64,000 bases of DNA from Podospora bellae-mahoneyi. Lineage: Eukaryota > Ascomycota > Sordariomycetes > Sordariales > Podosporaceae. Each line of letters opens with the position of its first letter. The first letter of the stretch is position 1. The stretch lies in NCBI RefSeq assembly GCF_035222275.1, contig NW_026946359.1, positions 2,418,001-2,482,000 of the forward strand, written 5' to 3'. Shown here piece by piece: positions 1 to 10,947 of the stretch. The notes under the pieces were generated by a model, which was not told the DNA's origin, searched no databases, and saw nothing but the letters and a program-made list of their open reading frames with translations. A program made the translations under genes and the position numbers.

Positions 1-1494
1 GAAGCCCCTGCTGGTTGCCATGGTGTCTGGCAAACCCGAGAACTAAAGCTTCAGCCCAACGGGAGCTAAAAACAGATGATGGGCTCGCTGTCATAACCCA
101 AGTTCCACAGCCCATCAACCGGGAAATTTGATGCCGTCCCGATCAGGAGTCGAGGCGCCTCAGTTATTCGCCAGGCAAACGGCGAGCGGAATGCTGCTTG
201 GAATTGTTTTATTGCCATGTCAATATCTCTCCTATCTGAAGGGCGTTTTTTTTTCCTTTTTTTTGTTGGTGGCGGGCTGTCGAGTAGATCCAGCCACTAT
301 CACGAGCTGTCAGATATAAAACACCACCACAAGATATCAGACCTCCTTTCAGCTCCCCCAACTCGGCCCGTTATCGTCCAGAGCCCTTTCAGAGGGAGGG
401 AATAAAGGCAACGTCGTATTTTCTGGAAAATATCGCATCTCGCCACGAAAATGACGGGCCAGTGTCCCTCGTTCCGAGCTCCACCAGGTTTTTATTGAGA
501 ACGGTCGCTTCGTGAGTTGACGGCTTCCAGATGCAAGGCATCAAGAAAGGAGGTGCAAGGCTGCCCAGCTGCTACCCCCAGCACTGCCGCAAAATGAATG
601 GGTCCTAGAACAGATGCATGGAATCTCGGAATCTCGCGATCGCGCTCCGCCGATGAAGAAAGGGACCCACGTGGGGAAAGGAGCCAAGTTGTTTTGTCTC
701 TCCTTTTCGACGAAGCGTGATATCGGTACCCGAGACATTTTCGTCAGTTCCTTGAGTGAGGGACATGACGAAAGTCATTACCACTTTTCGGTTGCCGTGT
801 ATCGTTATCTCTCTCAGTCATGCCGATCCGGTCAATATATCTTTTGCAATATGCAGAGGAAAAGCGAACAAGAAACAAACAGCAACCCGCCACGAAGCAA
901 ACGGCCGACGGGGTCCCCTCGCTTCGATGTCCCCTAGCCTCCAATGCTCCGGCCCAGTCCAGAGTGATCCAAGATCTTGGGACTATCGGACAGTGTCCAA
1001 TCTGATGGGAACGTGCAGCTATTTGTGGTCTGCACTAGGCCGAGAAAACAATAGCCCCAAGCCGTAGATTTTTCTGGGAGCACCAGGGGGCTAAGACAGG
1101 TCTCGGTCCGGCCCCCTCGCTGTCTCTCGGTACAAGGTCCGGGATTGCCAAGCATGAAATGTCGGCCCCACTCGGCCGGAGATTCGCCGTCCACCCACTC
1201 TGCTCCGGGGTGTGAGCCCACTGGACTCCGCTCTTTCAGCTTCCGTTGTGATGCGCCTGCCCTTTGCGATTGTCCCTGATCAGCCCATGCAAGCCACCCA
1301 GGCTGCAAGCCTCACGACGGACTTTCTTCAGCTGTCTGCATTCCTTCCAGGTTGTTGGGCCTCCCTACGGTATGTGGGGCACTGTAGGCCCAACGAATAT
1401 CAGCAAGCCACTGCCGTCTGCATTCGAACTCGAGTCTATCGTTCGGGACCGACGACGATCAAGTCACTTCTGACAACCTCAAACATCGAGCCAA
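1..1494. other. Gene-free left edge
   Basis: I see no gene-like reading frame here; the open frames are short (up to 124 codons) and have no recognisable protein character. Around 249-263 there are T-rich runs. The stretch is presumably the distal upstream region of the gene that starts at 1594, or the tail of a gene outside the window. Confidence 0.5.
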
Positions 1495-1593
1495 TCGTAT
1501 CTCACCTCTCTTCTGCACCCACCTTGTCTCACTTCTCTCTTCTTCAACCTGTCGTCTCTTGCGTGTAAAACACTCCCCCCACCCCCACGAACC
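1495..1593 (+). promoter_or_regulatory. Pyrimidine-rich promoter/leader of the DUF3605 gene
   Basis: The sense strand from about 1495 to 1590 is almost all C and T (runs such as CACTTCTCTCTTCTTC) and ends in ACCATGG around the start codon. CT-rich tracts just upstream of the start are common in core promoters and leaders of filamentous fungi. No clear TATA box is seen. The exact transcription start cannot be read from sequence. Confidence 0.4.
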
Positions 1594-2388
1594 ATGGGCA
1601 GCACATCTGATGATCCCCCAATGGCATCCACCACCAACACCACCAACGGCGATGCTACCACCTCTTCCCCCAATGTCACCAACTCCTCAGAAAAACAATC
1701 CCGCAAAGATGAAGAAGACATCCCCTACTGGAACGTAAACGTCCCCCCCCACCTCCGCACCCAAGCCTGCCCCTCCTACCTCCTCAACCTCAACCCAAAA
1801 GACCTCTCCATAATCTCCACCCCCGACTCCCACTACGAAATCGAATCCTGGCCCACGGTCCTCTCCAAGATCCGGTCGTACCGCCCCGACCTCTTCCAGC
1901 GCATCCCCTCGGACCTCCGCCGCTACCACGAGTTTTGTTATAATATCAAGCAGCAGTACGGCTCCGTCATGAACTTTATCCTCTCGCAGCGTCTCGGTTG
2001 GGAGCACCCCATCATCCCCAAGGGTGACGAGCCGTTTGAGTGTGAGGAGGATGTCAAGATACTCCGGAATGACTGGCCGTATGGTATAGATGGCAAGATT
2101 GTCCATCTGGTGGTGTGGGTCAAGTTTGAGCTCGAGGCCGAGGGGGAAAAGGGGGATTTGACGGAGAAAGAGACAAAGGTGGTGGGGGAGTGGGTGAGGA
2201 AGAAGTTTGTGGTGGAGGGGGGGTTGGAGGAGGGGAGGGTTGTTTGGTTCAGGAACTGGACCTGTTTGAAGTCTGTCAAGAGTGTGGAGCATTTTCATGT
2301 CATGCTGTTTGATCCAGACAAAGAGTTGGTGGATGGGTTGACGGGGGGGGATGTGCCGCTTTGTGAGAGGGTCAAGTTGAGTATATGA
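1594..2388 (+). CDS. DUF3605-domain protein (N-acetylglucosamine-induced protein 1-like)
   Basis: Single-exon gene of 264 residues starting in the context ACCATGGGC. After a Ser/Thr/Asn-rich disordered head (about 1-40) it has IPYWNVNVP, the YEIESWP segment, RSYRPDLFQRIPSDLRRY and a tail with EHFHVMLFDP. This is the layout of the fungal DUF3605 family, some members of which are named N-acetylglucosamine-induced protein 1. No enzymatic activity is established for the family as far as I know, and I infer none. It converges with the downstream minus-strand pterin gene, leaving 311 bases between the stops. Base use is strongly polar: the first half is C-rich on the coding strand (C-ending codons), the last third is G-rich (GAG, GTG, GGG). 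The minus-strand frame across it is a shadow. Family call is fairly secure; function is unknown. Confidence 0.8.
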   Translation: MGSTSDDPPMASTTNTTNGDATTSSPNVTNSSEKQSRKDEEDIPYWNVNVPPHLRTQACPSYLLNLNPKDLSIISTPDSHYEIESWPTVLSKIRSYRPDLFQRIPSDLRRYHEFCYNIKQQYGSVMNFILSQRLGWEHPIIPKGDEPFECEEDVKILRNDWPYGIDGKIVHLVVWVKFELEAEGEKGDLTEKETKVVGEWVRKKFVVEGGLEEGRVVWFRNWTCLKSVKSVEHFHVMLFDPDKELVDGLTGGDVPLCERVKLSI

Positions 2389-2699
2389 GAGAGGGTTGGT
2401 CAAGTTTTTGAGAGGAGGTGGGGGTGTATGAGTAGGAGGTATACAGTACTCCTACTCAGTGAGGGCAACAGGACAGCATGTGTGAGGTTGGACAGCCAGA
2501 GGCAGGGTTTACCTAACTGTTAGTATTCGATATCATCATTTCCTTTGGGGTTGTAGAAGGGGGGAGCCGCTAGACGACCTTGAGAATGGGACACTTTGAA
2601 TTTCGGTGTTGAGGTGTAAGATAGAGAGGGAGGCTCAAATAGACTGGAGACAACTGCTTCAAGCAATGCTAGATGAACACTTTGATGCCGTACAACAAA

Positions 2700-3667
2700 T
2701 CACCTATAATAATCCTTCACCACTCTCCTAACCTCCACAACCGGACACTCGGCCAACGGAACCGCAATCGGCTTCTCGATTTTTACTCTGACGGTGTAAT
2801 CCTCCCCATTGACAAAAACCTCCTCCACCTTGTCAATCAAGTGCGCCCCCAACGCTTCCAACGTCTCGAATGATGACTCCTCCAGCGCCTATTTCACTCA
2901 ATCAGCTTTTCTATCCCATCCCCTTTTCTTTTTTTGCTTCATCTTTCACTCACCTTCACAACCGCCTTTTCAACCCTGACATACCTATCCCCCCTCACCT
3001 TGATCCCCTCAATCCCCACCGTAACAACCAACATCTGCCTCGCCTCCCGCTCGTTAGGATTAACCCCGACCAACGTCGGCACTCCGAGTCTGGTGATCTC
3101 CATCCCTAGCGCGCGGGCGGTCATTTTCCCCGTGTTGTCAAACCCCGCGCTTGCGGTGAGACTCACACCCTCGCCAAGCAAGCTCGCTTTTGGGAGCGTC
3201 AGCTTCACACCCAGAAACCCGATTCTATCTAAGCTCCCCCCCAAAAAAGGGGTTCCGTCCCCCCTGACACCATCGATAGACAACCCAGTGAGATGAACGA
3301 ATATCTGGTTCAGCACCGAGATCGCATCCCCCTCGTCCTCCTCTGGAGAAGAAATGGCGGCTGTAGAATTAGGGCCGAAGTAAGTCTCTACAGTGTCGAG
3401 GAGTGCCTTTGATAGATTGCCGTAGTGGATCGTGTCCTCGCCTAGCTTGTCAGTTGCGGAGGCGGTTTCAAAGGGGGAGGTGAAACTGATCTCTGCCGAG
3501 AGGAGGAGGGGTTGGGGGCGGAGGGGGCGGTCCCAGGCGTCTGTGGCTGCGCGGAGGAGGGTGCTGGATAGGTTCTTGACTGAGACTGCTGCTGGGAGGA
3601 GGTCGGCGGTGGTGAGGGAGCGGAGGGCGGGGGTTGGGAGGAGGGGGATGGATGTGGGGTTTGACAT
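2700..3667 (-). CDS. Dihydroneopterin aldolase/epimerase (FolB)-type protein, two tandem domains
   Basis: Two exons, complement(2700..2888, 2954..3667), give 300 residues. The intron (2889-2953) has a GTGAGT donor and TAG acceptor and joins in phase 0. The first half carries LLSAEISF, SPFETASATDKLGEDTIHYGNLSKALLDTVE, the strand-helix pattern of a FolB domain. The second half has VKLTLPKA, DRYVRVEKAVVKALEESSFETLEALGAHL and then VRVKIEKPIAVPLAECPVVEV, a second copy. In folate synthesis FolB converts dihydroneopterin to hydroxymethyl-dihydropterin plus glycolaldehyde, usually in fungi as part of a FOL1 fusion with HPPK and DHPS. Here those partners are absent, so this is a stand-alone double-FolB protein whose substrate I cannot name. 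Early codons are C-ending, late ones G-ending. The catalytic status of each half was not verified residue by residue. Confidence 0.75.
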
Positions 3668-4605
3668 TTTGGGGGGGTGGTGAAGTGGGTGAGAAAGATA
3701 TGGTACTAGTTGGTGGGGGGGTGGTGAAATTACTTTAACGAAACAGTGAATGAGTGGGTTGTTAAGAGGTGTGAGTGAGGTGAGTGAGGGCGAGACTGTT
3801 GTGGTGTTGCGGGGTACCTATCTCTGTAATTGTGAGTCAAGCGAATTCAGAGGGTTTACGGAGAAAACTTACCTTGAGAATAATCTTAGGGCCGATGTGA
3901 AAAAAGAGAACTTGAATGACACAACTTTCAAGTCTTCGTCAAAATGGAAGGTGAGAAAATCGTACGACGCAATCTTGTCAAAGTGGAGGGGTGTGGAAGA
4001 GTGAGTGAGGGTGAGAGAGGATGGATGGAGGGGTCGTCGCTGATAAGAGAAATCCCCTGAATGGCGATAAGAACAACATTTATGGTTCAACACCAGCTCT
4101 CTTTCCACAACCTGAACCCTCTTTTGGTATGAAGAGCGCAATTTTACTTTGTTTTCTCACTTTGATGTAGGCATTCGAGCGGAACACGAGTGTCAATACC
4201 ACTGTTTGTGAGAAGAAGCCTAACTCTATTCCGCATGTCATAAGAGCAAATATCATCAACGCCCACCCAAGCCCTCAACCAACTACGATCATACCCACAT
4301 TCGGCCGTGAAATTTGAAAGATGAAACAAGAATAAGATAAACCCAGACAACACTATTCTGCTATCATGCAAGACCCCAAATGAACTAACCACCTCATGAG
4401 AAGAGAACACAAAAAGGGGTATATACTTCAACAGGCCATCCCACCAAATCCAGCTCCATGACCAAGCAGATACACCAAAAACCTAAAACATCTCGGTACA
4501 AAACTGGGTATCTCGTACTCAATCAAATCCCAACCAAATGACTTTTTTCTTTCGTAATCACCAAAATCAACAAACACTAGCAAACCTCAATGAACTAAAA
4601 CAACA
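3668..4605. other. Gene-free spacer between the pterin gene and the C2H2 gene
   Basis: This stretch is upstream of the pterin gene (starts 3667, minus) and downstream of the C2H2 gene (stop at 4606, minus). The first 150 bases are GT-rich on the plus strand, that is CA-rich on the pterin gene's coding strand. Open frames here are under 100 codons and look random. No RNA gene or repeat was recognised. Confidence 0.5.
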
Positions 4606-7600
4606 TCACTGAGGGTGGTAAAATGGCCCCTGGGGTTGGTGTGGTGAGTGAGAAAACGGTGACACTGAACCCTGGGGTGTAAACTGATGCTCAGGCCCAG
4701 TCGCATGAATATCAAGCATGTTACCCCCATACCCTATCTGGACCCCCGCGCTGGGATCTTGCAGCCCCAGAGCGTTCATCGACATGGCTGGCATGGCGGG
4801 AAAGGGCTCTATCTCTGGAGTAGACACATAATTGTTTGGCGGCGTTGACATGTAAGGGCTTGTGGTGACGGGAAGGCCGCCGCCAAAGGCGGGCGTGTTG
4901 AGGCTAGTGAAGCCAGTGACGGGGTGGTGTCCGACCGATTGCATGTTGAGATTGGTCTGACCCATGCTCTGAGCGAGATCACTAAAATCGCCGTGGTGTT
5001 GAGGGTAAAACTGTTGTTGCTGAGGTATAGCGTGATGGTAGACAAATTGGCCAGGGAGCGGCGCATTCGTATATACTGGCATTGGGCCTTGTTGACGGAC
5101 CATTGGCCCCTGGCCAACCGGAGATCGATCCCACTGAGTTTGGGTGTTGAATGTGGGAGGAAACTGCCGCGGTGGCGGATCTTGGACAGGACTGATGATG
5201 GTATCCTCGTCGAGATCCTTCTTGGCCACCAGCTTGAGAATCGGCAAGCTGATCTGCTCCATGTGCTTGGCCAAGTGGACAGTCAACTTCTTCCAGGTCG
5301 GGAACGTCTTGCCACAGAAGCGGCATGGTTCTTGTTGAGGCAAAGCAGTGGTCTCTTTGTGACAAGCCTCGACTCTTTGCCAGGTGGGGTCGTTACCACC
5401 TGCCCGCTTGATGGCCGCCTTGGTCTTCACCTTGGGCTCAGCAAACTTGTGCTCGCGAACCAAGTGTTGAAGGAAGTTGTCACGGCGGTAGCAGATATGA
5501 CGGCAGTCCTCAACGTCGCACGTCCACCACTCCAAATGCCGATGACCTTCGTTCTCGTGGCGGACCCAGTCTGCCTTTCTCTTGAAGATCTTCGGGTCTC
5601 TGCATCGGTCCCAGGTGCAGGTAAACGGCTGGACATCTTCATGGACATGTTTGGTCCAGTCAGAAGGCTTCTGGAATTTCTTGGACGTGAAACACAGCTG
5701 ACACTCAAACTCGGCAGGCAGTGTGCTGGTAGGAGGCATGGGGATGTCTTGAGGGAAGCTCTCCTGATTGATCGCGCCCTCTAGCGGCGTGATTTCTCCA
5801 TCCGAACCGTCAAACCTGGCAGACAGGGGGTCGGTACCGCCGGCGTTGAGGATATTGGCACTGCCTCCGAGTGCAATGCACATGCTACCGCAGTTGCAGT
5901 TTTGTGCTTTGACAGCCTGGATGTGCTTTACCCGAGAGTTGAGGAGGCCCTTGTACCGGATGATCTGCTGGTGGGCGATACGTTCGACCAGATAGGTGTT
6001 GACGGTACTCAGTTGAGGATTCAACTTGAGAACGTGGTCCTTGAAGCCCGCCATGTTGGGGGTGATGTCATCAATGAGCTTGGTTGACTCGGTCTTGTCG
6101 CCTTCTTCAAATCCGTCATCTTCCTCGTCATCATCGTCATCCAAATCACCAGCATTCGGCTTGGCATTCCCAAGGTTGGAAACCGGCGGCCCACCGGTCA
6201 TCTTCCACATGTCGACAATGCCAGGCGGTTGGTTCTCTGACTTGCTTCTCAATCGGTTCATCAAGGGCTTCTTGACGCTCAGCGTGCTCGGGCTCCTCAC
6301 GACTGGAGAGTGGACAGGAGTGGCGCTGAGGGAGCCGGATCGGGCATGTGTGGTCCCAATGGCTGCCACACTTCCCCCCATGGCAACAAGCGCCGTGTTG
6401 ATGCTTGGAACACTGTTCTTTCTGTTCCATGGGGTGGGGCTTGGTGGTGCGAGCTTCACCTGGCTTTCTCTTCGCTCAAAAGATGTGTCGGTTCCCCCAG
6501 AGCTTGCATCATCGTTTTCAACGCCACGAGACCGCTTGCTATTGTTGACACTTGGTTTCCGGGTGAGCTTGTCGCGCATGACCCCAATGATGCTCGGTCG
6601 TCGACTGCTATCACCTCGGCTCAGCGAGAGCTTCTTGAAGAGGTTTGTGGTCGCCTGCACATCATAATCAAAGATGCTAGGTAAACTGCGACGCCGTGTT
6701 CCCCATGTTGCTGCTCGAGATACAACCGACTCGTTATCGCACATCCGCGTGTATCTCGCAATCGCGGCTTGAGCAGTCTCGGGCTGGTGCCGAGTGGAAG
6801 AAATGGACGATACCATGGGTCCATCAGCCCAGTTGCGATTCTGTCGAATGAAATCGACATCCTCTTCCGTCAAACCACCCGCGGCGTTCTCGTTGTAGTA
6901 CGTTTGGCCAGGTTTTAGCACATTCTGCGTCTCTGATACTTCAATCTCGCGATCGGGAACATTGGTGTTGGCATCCTGAGGCATGACAGGCACGAACTCT
7001 GAAGGTGTTGTTCGGGCAGTATGCTTCTGCAGCCAACTGTCAACCCTTCTGTTTTGCTGTTCCCGGTCACGATCTGAAGCCAGCTCATTCATGCTTGGGA
7101 CCTCGACATTTGGTCGGCGAGCTGGGTCCAAACCGCTCGGGCCTGTAGACTGATTCGCCCATCGGCCCGAGAGATCACGGACAGTGGGAGATGGCTCGGC
7201 CTCATGCACTGCCTGCTGGCTGGTGTTGAACTCATATGACCCGACATTGTTGTCTTGTTCCCAATGGGAGACTGTGACTCGCGGACTATGACTATGCATA
7301 ATGGGAGCTGCTGGGGCAAGGCCGCTGTCGCTTGATTCCTCACTGTTGCTTGTCCTTGGAGTCAAGTCGACAGAAGACGACTGTGCTGTAAGTGAGAGCT
7401 CGTGCGGCCCAATCGATGGCTGAGACAGGTCAGGAAATGTTGCAAACTCGCTTTTCCCGTCTGCGTGGGGTGAAGCCGTGGATAGTGAAGGGGTCTTGTC
7501 GGGACTCAGAGGAAAGGTGACCGCGCCAGCCTGTGGCACATGTTGCGAGCTAGTCGAAATGTTGGACTGAGATGTCTGTTGGTCGACAAGAAACGAATCC

Positions 7601-7971
7601 AAGCTATCGTCCACCAAGAAAGAAGGGGAGCCGCCAATGCTATTGAAGCTCGCGCCAAAGAAGGGATCGTCAACTTCGCTGAACTCGCTCGACTGGTAGT
7701 GAACACTGAGGGTGGACTCGGACTCGGCAGGTGTGTTGACGTTTAGGGAGGGCGAGGAGTACTGCTGTTGGGGCGATGGGTATGCCGAGAGATGGCTGTT
7801 CTTACTTGGCGTCGACGGGGCGCCTTGAAGTTGATTTTGCTGGAAGTGAAGTTGTTGTTGCGGTTGCTGTTGTGGTTGCTGGTGAGGTCTGCGGGGTTCA
7901 TCAATCCGGTCCCGGCGGCGTGTGGTGGTGTCAGGGACGGATGAGGGGTATATGGTGTGAATCGAAGACAT
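4606..7971 (-). CDS. C2H2 zinc-finger protein, 1121 residues
   Basis: Single uninterrupted frame. The N-terminus is Gln-rich (about residues 27-60, QPQQQPQQQ) and followed by a long Ser/Thr/Pro-rich region. An acidic block (DDDDDEEDD) lies near residue 620. Four zinc fingers lie between about 750 and 905: FECQLC...HVHED; FTCTWDRC...HENEGH; WTCDVEDC...HLVREH; and, after a gap, CRFCGKTFPTWKKLTVHLAKH with a textbook C-x2-C-x12-H-x3-H. The tail is Pro/Gln/Gly/Met-rich. This layout of an irregular three-finger group plus one canonical finger occurs in an uncharacterised fungal family; DNA binding and nuclear location are inferred. I do not recognise a named orthologue. The start at 7971 (MSSIHTIYPSS) is the first Met of the frame; the upstream leader appears long. 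The 286-codon plus-strand frame at 4924-5784 is a shadow of the finger region. Confidence 0.85.
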   Translation of the reverse strand: MSSIHTIYPSSVPDTTTRRRDRIDEPRRPHQQPQQQPQQQLHFQQNQLQGAPSTPSKNSHLSAYPSPQQQYSSPSLNVNTPAESESTLSVHYQSSEFSEVDDPFFGASFNSIGGSPSFLVDDSLDSFLVDQQTSQSNISTSSQHVPQAGAVTFPLSPDKTPSLSTASPHADGKSEFATFPDLSQPSIGPHELSLTAQSSSVDLTPRTSNSEESSDSGLAPAAPIMHSHSPRVTVSHWEQDNNVGSYEFNTSQQAVHEAEPSPTVRDLSGRWANQSTGPSGLDPARRPNVEVPSMNELASDRDREQQNRRVDSWLQKHTARTTPSEFVPVMPQDANTNVPDREIEVSETQNVLKPGQTYYNENAAGGLTEEDVDFIRQNRNWADGPMVSSISSTRHQPETAQAAIARYTRMCDNESVVSRAATWGTRRRSLPSIFDYDVQATTNLFKKLSLSRGDSSRRPSIIGVMRDKLTRKPSVNNSKRSRGVENDDASSGGTDTSFERRESQVKLAPPSPTPWNRKNSVPSINTALVAMGGSVAAIGTTHARSGSLSATPVHSPVVRSPSTLSVKKPLMNRLRSKSENQPPGIVDMWKMTGGPPVSNLGNAKPNAGDLDDDDDEEDDGFEEGDKTESTKLIDDITPNMAGFKDHVLKLNPQLSTVNTYLVERIAHQQIIRYKGLLNSRVKHIQAVKAQNCNCGSMCIALGGSANILNAGGTDPLSARFDGSDGEITPLEGAINQESFPQDIPMPPTSTLPAEFECQLCFTSKKFQKPSDWTKHVHEDVQPFTCTWDRCRDPKIFKRKADWVRHENEGHRHLEWWTCDVEDCRHICYRRDNFLQHLVREHKFAEPKVKTKAAIKRAGGNDPTWQRVEACHKETTALPQQEPCRFCGKTFPTWKKLTVHLAKHMEQISLPILKLVAKKDLDEDTIISPVQDPPPRQFPPTFNTQTQWDRSPVGQGPMVRQQGPMPVYTNAPLPGQFVYHHAIPQQQQFYPQHHGDFSDLAQSMGQTNLNMQSVGHHPVTGFTSLNTPAFGGGLPVTTSPYMSTPPNNYVSTPEIEPFPAMPAMSMNALGLQDPSAGVQIGYGGNMLDIHATGPEHQFTPQGSVSPFSHSPHQPQGPFYHPQ

Positions 7972-10817
7972 ATTTGCGGACGACGGGTAGGAAAGTCCAG
8001 GGTGATATATTATACGATGAGATCTGGGGGCGTTGTCTTGTCTATGAAGGGGGAAGAGCCGGTGGAGCTCCCGATATCTTGGTCGAGAGGTGGGGAGTCA
8101 ATGAGCCTAGGCGGCATACATGGTCCTGCGGCTGCGCAACGGGAGTGTTGTGTCGGGTGTCACTGTCTTTGCCAGCTACAAATGCGCCAGCCGCGGTCCG
8201 AATTCCGCTTGGAAGTGCTATGGAAGGTCGCAGCAGAAGCAGGAATGCGGTTCAGGAGAAATCAAGTGATCGGCGTGTCGAGAGCAGGAGGATTGAAAGA
8301 GAAGAGTTGGAGTGTTGCTGTTGCTGGCGCGCGCACTCCTAGATGAGGCACGCCGCACCTGTTCCTTGCGCCAGTGGCCCGCTGACAGGGGTGATAATTG
8401 GGGGCGAGGCGCAGGGCGACGGCTGCGGTTCCGAGCCTGGACTGAGCCAAGCGCTTAAAGTGCTTGTGGAAAGGAAAGGGGGGAATGCAAAGATACCAAC
8501 GGTCAAGAGGTTGAGATGATCAATCTTTGATGGAAAACACCAGATATCAAGGTATAACAGAATGGTGAGGTTGTGTAGAGATAAAGCTGAGAAGGCGGGA
8601 GGCAGCCGAAAACATGGATAAGGCAAAGATGGATAACGATAGACCGAATTGATCAGTCAGCTGCATCTATGGGCGGGCAACCTTCAGAAATGGTGGTAAC
8701 ATCAAGAAAAAAAAAAGGAGGGATGGAAAGGGGACTGAGAGGTTGCAGAACTCAGTGTGGCTACTCAGACACGATATTGAAAGCCGAAGGGGACAAGATG
8801 GATGAATTGGCTTCTGCCATCCAGAGTCAAGCCACAGCACAGGCACAAGAGAGAACGCCGACTGTTCCGCCTCTTGGGTTGGCAGATTCGGCCACCGTCA
8901 GGACCCATGAGAATGCGGCGACAAAGTATGGTGAGACGGTCAATGGTGAGATGGTCGAGGAGGGGAACCGTTTGGTGGGGCAACAGTGTGCAACAAGCAA
9001 CGCCCAAGACAGATAATGATGGGGAATCACCAATATCGCTCATGGATACGGTTCGAGAAGGTCCCTGGGTAGCACTGTAGAGAATTCTGTGATTCGCAGA
9101 CGACATGAGGCAGTGCCTCTCCCTTGCCGATGGGCAGAATTGGCAGACCCAAGAGGCAGAATTGCATCTGTAGAACCTTCAACCCCGCGCTGGGGTTCTC
9201 TGTGGTGAGGCTCGAACAGGAAGCTTGTCCCCACCCCACCTTCGCGCTACTGAGAAGGCATCCACTTCACGGCGAGCGGTAGGCGCACAGCCACCCTGGA
9301 CGTGGCATAGAAATGCAGGAAAGAAGAGGGCAAGGCATTTTGAAAGTAACGCCGGGAGTCTCCCTAGTTTCAAACTCGCCAGTTCGGCGCCCTGTTACTG
9401 AGACACCTCACACAGCATCTGTCGATTTAAAAGAATCTCAAGATTCTCGGCAACAACCCGTCCAAAAGTGCTTGTCTTGTTAGCGTGCCGATCATGCAAA
9501 GAAACCCGAGCGTCTCCACAAGGCCGTGGTGGATCTGTCAAGTCCAGGCTAGTATCACGATCCTCTCTGCTTTCCTCTGAATTCGTGTTTCCCAAGATCG
9601 AGTGACCACATGGACAAAGCCATTGTCTGCTTGCAACTGACAATTTCCACAGCTTTAGGCTTCCCGATGTTGCATAACAACTGCTGACATCAAAGCCCGG
9701 TTTTCGGCATCTTTAAGTGTTATCGCTGGTTTGCCAAGCTCCCGTAGGGCCTGCACAGCCTCGTGGCGTTGACCCTCGCTGTTTGTCTTGGGTGCCGTCC
9801 GTTCGGATCATGGCGTCAGTCCCGGCCCCGCAACCTCCGCAACGGCGGGCCATGCCGTCTGAAATGTTTCTTCTCTTTGGAAACATGAGGAGAAGGATTA
9901 CTAACCGTACGGCCCGGCAGTTTTTGATACGAACAGACGCCCGGCGGATTCCGGCAAGAGCGGCACCTTTTTGATCAGCCTCAAAAGCATCTACCGAGTG
10001 TGTAGTTCTCCACTAGACAAGCCTCCTCCGGCGGTGGCTTGAATGCTTGGTTGTGTAACATTTGTTTCAACCTCGCGATCCCCTGCCCCCAGACGCCCGG
10101 AACAAATATGGAGTTTATTCCCAGAATACCTTGACCAGTCCAGACTCGGTATATGCCCCCAAAGTTTGTTCAGCCATCGTGCTTCGAAACCGAGAGGTGC
10201 GAGTGGAATAGGTCTGGGGTGCAGCAATCATAGGCCAGCATGTATGGCCGCATGTATTACGAATGCCCCAATTCCGAGCGACGGGCAGGTGATTTATGCT
10301 TCTCTGTAGCCGGCATTTGCTCATCCCCGCTGTTTCATGCGACTGATCTTGATCGTGCCACATGGTCGTGATGAAAGCGGCCCTGACAAGCGAAGGATTC
10401 AAGGTTATCACACACTCATACCAGCCACATCATACCTAGGCTACAATATACAATGCGCTGGCATCTCGCGGTTTGTTGTGGCTTTACTCACTGCTATCTT
10501 CCTGCCTAATCTGCCTGTGTCTCGGATTTTTGATATTCGCAAACATCATTTTGCATCCCTGAGTTAGTTGCAACCATGTCAAAGTAGACGATAGAAAAGT
10601 CAGACGGCAGGGACCTCGACATGTCATCCTTTCATAACTCTTCTTAGTACATGGTCGGTTAATTATACAAGACTCGAAATTCATGGAACAAAAACAGGTG
10701 ATGGAGGACTGACTCCTAGAATCAAATAAAACCTTGAGAGAGAGAAAAGATAAGAGAAACCGCTAGAGTAAACCACTACATGTAAAGTAAACAACAGACA
10801 AATAAAATCGCAAAAGG
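7972..10817. other. Gene-poor region upstream of the C2H2 gene
   Basis: About 2.8 kb with no supported protein gene. The first ~700 bases are presumably promoter and leader of the C2H2 gene (for example the purine-rich stretch at 8230-8340). Frames of up to 188 codons exist but lack composition or motifs typical of proteins. A GTTCGAGCC-like stretch on the minus strand near 9205-9215 resembles a Pol III B box, but I could not fold a tRNA around it. No transposon ends were recognised. Confidence 0.45.
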
Positions 10818-10820
10818 CTC

Positions 10821-10947
10821 ACCGGCCATTGACCGGTTACGAAAACCTAGAGGTTTTAACGAAGAATCGAACGGGGGGCGTCTCAGGGCTCTCGGTGAAC
10901 CCCGGCGGAGGGCAGCCCCAATAGCCTTACCACTTGACCGCGAGAGC
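10821..10947 (-). repeat. Small structured element with three inverted repeats and tRNA-like A/B boxes
   Basis: Three inverted repeats are directly visible: ACCGG/CCGGT (10821-10825 with 10833-10837), AAAACCT/AGGTTTT with a 2-base loop (10842-10848 with 10851-10857) and GCTCTCG/CGAGAGC (10888-10894 with 10941-10947). Read on the minus strand, GGTCAAGTGGTAAGGC (about 10924-10939) looks like a tRNA D arm / A box and GTTCGATTC (about 10864-10873) like a B box, roughly 55 bases apart. However, the T stem and acceptor stem of a normal tRNA do not pair in any register I tried, so a functional tRNA is not supported. It may be a decayed tRNA or tRNA-derived short element, or chance. No function is claimed. 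Confidence 0.3.

Noticed and set aside
1687-2403. 238-codon minus-strand frame across the DUF3605 gene
   Set aside because: It is the complement of a recognisable protein; its Leu/Pro/His then Val/Gly/Glu composition follows from the base skew of the sense gene.
4924-5784. 286-codon plus-strand frame opposite the zinc fingers
   Set aside because: The minus strand carries clear C2H2 motifs in a 1121-residue frame; this frame has no motif and no separate support.
9200-9290. B-box-like GTTCGAGCC with an A-box-like CCGTGAAGTGG upstream (minus strand)
   Set aside because: No acceptor or T stem pairs; treated as chance similarity to a tRNA gene.
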